Shown piece after piece: positions 4,976-5,895 of a DNA stretch of 5,895 bases. Position numbers and translations under genes: made by a program. Origin of the DNA: Prolixibacteraceae bacterium. GTDB lineage: Bacteria; Bacteroidota; Bacteroidia; Bacteroidales; Prolixibacteraceae. How positions within the stretch are numbered: the first letter of the stretch is position 1; the number at the start of each line of letters is the position of its first letter. The stretch covers positions 1-5,895 of the forward strand of contig DPCJ01000212.1 in the NCBI GenBank assembly GCA_003516705.1. Reading direction: 5' to 3'. Under the pieces are notes generated by a model. It saw nothing but the letters and a program-made list of their open reading frames with translations. It was not told the DNA's origin and ran no database searches.

Positions 4976-5038
4976 TGGCTAAAGCCATGTCTTCGTCGTA
5001 TAATTTCAACCGTCAGCTGAAGCTGACGGTAATATTTT
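4976..5038. repeat. REP-like palindromic element between the direct repeats
   Basis: TGGCT-AA-AGCCA (4976-4987) is followed by a perfect eight-pair hairpin, CCGTCAGC-TGAA-GCTGACGG (5010-5029), and then TAATATTTT. From memory, CCGTCAGCTGAAGCTGACGG-like hairpins are dispersed repeats in Bacteroidetes; this was not checked. With the T-rich tail it could also act as a terminator for the membrane-protein operon. Confidence 0.6.
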
Positions 5039-5067
5039 CCCCCGCTACCGCGCGATTTTTTATCCCG
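5039..5067. repeat. 29-bp direct repeat, copy 2
   Basis: This is the partner of 4907-4935, 132 bp downstream. Here the self-complementary hairpin is broken (ATCCCG instead of ATCGCG). The two copies bracket the REP-like element, so they may be part of a larger duplicated repeat unit or mark an insertion. Confidence 0.75.
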
Positions 5068-5090
5068 TTACCACCCCGAATGAGCCACCC

Positions 5091-5124
5091 TTTATCAATA
5101 TCAACAGCAGATTTTTTATCTTTG
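5091..5124 (+). promoter_or_regulatory. Bacteroidetes-type promoter of the toxin-antitoxin operon
   Basis: TATCTTTG (5117-5124) is an exact match to the Bacteroidetes -7 consensus TAnnTTTG and lies 14 bases before the antitoxin start. The best -33 candidate is TTTA at 5091-5094, with a spacer of 22 instead of the usual 19 or so. The implied leader is very short. Autoregulation by the antitoxin at this site would be usual for the system type. Confidence 0.6.
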
Positions 5125-5138
5125 TAAAAAAACTGATT

Positions 5139-5396
5139 ATGAAAGGTATAATAAATATAGGTTATCCGGAATCTCTGGCTAATTCATTAAGATTAAGTGG
5201 AAAGGATTTTGAATTGGAGATGAAAACCAGTTCGCTTGTTAAATTATTTGAATTGGGAAGAGTTTCATCTGGTATGGCTGCAAAAGTTTTAGGCCTGTCA
5301 AGAGTAGATTTTTTAGATTTGCTTTCAAAATACAAAGTTTCAGTCTTTGGTGCATACGATGCAAACGACTTAACCGAAGATATCGCAAATGCTTAA
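5139..5396 (+). CDS. UPF0175-family antitoxin
   Basis: This is an 85-residue small protein. Its central part, LGRVSSGMAAKVLGLSRVDFLDLL (positions 39-62, given in outline), is the helix-turn-helix typical of UPF0175 proteins, followed by a short beta/hydrophobic tail KVSVFGAYDANDL. UPF0175 proteins are antitoxins of type II pairs with PIN-domain toxins: they neutralise the toxin through the C-terminal part and bind the operon promoter through the HTH. Start ATG 5139 follows the promoter closely, with an A-rich leader. The last eight bases overlap the next gene, which implies translational coupling. The length is usual for the family. Confidence 0.85.
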   Translation: MKGIINIGYPESLANSLRLSGKDFELEMKTSSLVKLFELGRVSSGMAAKVLGLSRVDFLDLLSKYKVSVFGAYDANDLTEDIANA

Positions 5397-5871
5397 GGTA
5401 GTTTCAAATACTACTCCGATAATATCATTGCTCAAACTCAATAAACTTGATTTATTAAAGCAGCTTTATTCACAAATTTTTATACCCCTTGCTGTTTATA
5501 ATGAAATTGAAGCCGGGAAAGCAAAAGGGTTTTACAAAGACTTATCAAAATTTGATTGGATAAAGATTGTTGAAGTTAAAGATAAGCCAGCAATAAAATA
5601 TTTTCTTGATCTTGATTCAGGAGAAGCAGAGGCAATTGTTTTGGCAACAGAACTAAACGCTGATTTGATAGTTCTTGACGAGAAACTTGGGCGATTTCAT
5701 GCAAAAAATGCAGATATAAAAATTACCGGAACAATCGGAATACTGTTTAAAGCAAAAACACACGGTTTGATACACGAATTAAAATCGCTTCTGGAAGAAT
5801 TGACAGAAAAGGATGTCTGGATTAGTGATAAACTCAAAAAGGAAATTCTGGAAAAAGCAGGCGAAAAATAA
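5389..5871 (+). CDS. DUF3368 PIN-domain toxin (putative RNase)
   Basis: This is a 160-residue PIN-fold protein. Seen motifs: VVSNTTPIISLLKL at 4-17, VYNEIEAG at 37-43, LDSGEAEAIVLA at 75-86 and DLIVLDEKLGR at 92-102. Likely acidic metal-site residues are E39, D76 or E79, and D97. The first position, usually Asp in PIN nucleases, is Asn7 here; as I recall this also occurs in DUF3368 relatives, so it does not by itself mean inactivity. PIN toxins are Mg-dependent RNases that block translation until bound by their antitoxin. The start ATG overlaps the antitoxin's last codons by eight bases. The protein ends in a basic/acidic helix, and no frameshift or truncation is seen. The gene ends 24 bases before the window edge. 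Confidence 0.85.
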   Translation: MLKVVSNTTPIISLLKLNKLDLLKQLYSQIFIPLAVYNEIEAGKAKGFYKDLSKFDWIKIVEVKDKPAIKYFLDLDSGEAEAIVLATELNADLIVLDEKLGRFHAKNADIKITGTIGILFKAKTHGLIHELKSLLEELTEKDVWISDKLKKEILEKAGEK

Positions 5872-5895
5872 TTAACGTTAGTTCGATCTAAGCGA

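Noticed and set aside
5873..5895. TAACGTTA palindrome and GTTAGTT as another attC core after the PIN toxin
   Set aside because: GTTAGTT does not fit GTTRRRY and the window ends before any partner arm could be seen, so there is too little to call a site.

Overview
The window looks like a Bacteroidetes (Bacteroidota) chromosome fragment, most likely from a Bacteroidales/Marinilabiliales-type organism. The support is a DUF6261-type protein, a family I know from this group, a TAnnTTTG-type -7 promoter box before the last operon, A-rich leaders instead of strong Shine-Dalgarno sites, and REP-like hairpins common in these genomes. Everything from about 1630 to the end is clearly more AT-rich than the first 1.2 kb, so the right-hand three quarters look like an acquired accessory region. 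Family names are recalled from sequence patterns and were not searched.

Layout. 1-402: two complete and one truncated copy of a 151-bp repeat whose hairpins are kept while their sequence changes. 409-1201 (minus strand): a DUF6261-like gene with its terminator. 1385-1627: six tandem copies of a 41-bp unit, each centred on a TGTACT-G-AGTACA palindrome. About 1748-4194: what looks like an integron-type cassette array with no integrase gene in the window. Cassette 1 (1838-3122) holds a small coiled-coil membrane protein and a DUF2971 protein. Its ends are complementary (TTATGCACC at the start, GGTGCATAA at the end), and it closes with a 133-bp attC-like site that folds in properly nested arms. 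Cassette 2 (3123 to about 4188) holds a HEPN-like protein and a small beta-rich protein. It also has complementary ends (GGCTAATTTTT and AAAAATTAGCC), but its attC is shortened and its core is degenerate.

4207-4903: two closely spaced genes, a basic protein with two internal repeats and a three-helix membrane protein. 4904-5138: a gene-free stretch with a REP-like hairpin between two direct repeats. 5139-5871: a UPF0175 antitoxin and DUF3368 PIN-domain toxin pair with overlapping genes.

The four right-hand gene pairs lie on one strand and share a pattern: a small partner beside a larger protein or a membrane protein. One is a recognisable toxin-antitoxin pair and one carries a HEPN RNase motif. 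I infer a cassette-borne cluster of toxin-antitoxin or phage-defence modules. DUF2971 plus the membrane coiled-coil protein, and the KSAAGSALSQ-repeat protein plus the membrane protein, are the least described pairs. No function is demonstrated for either.
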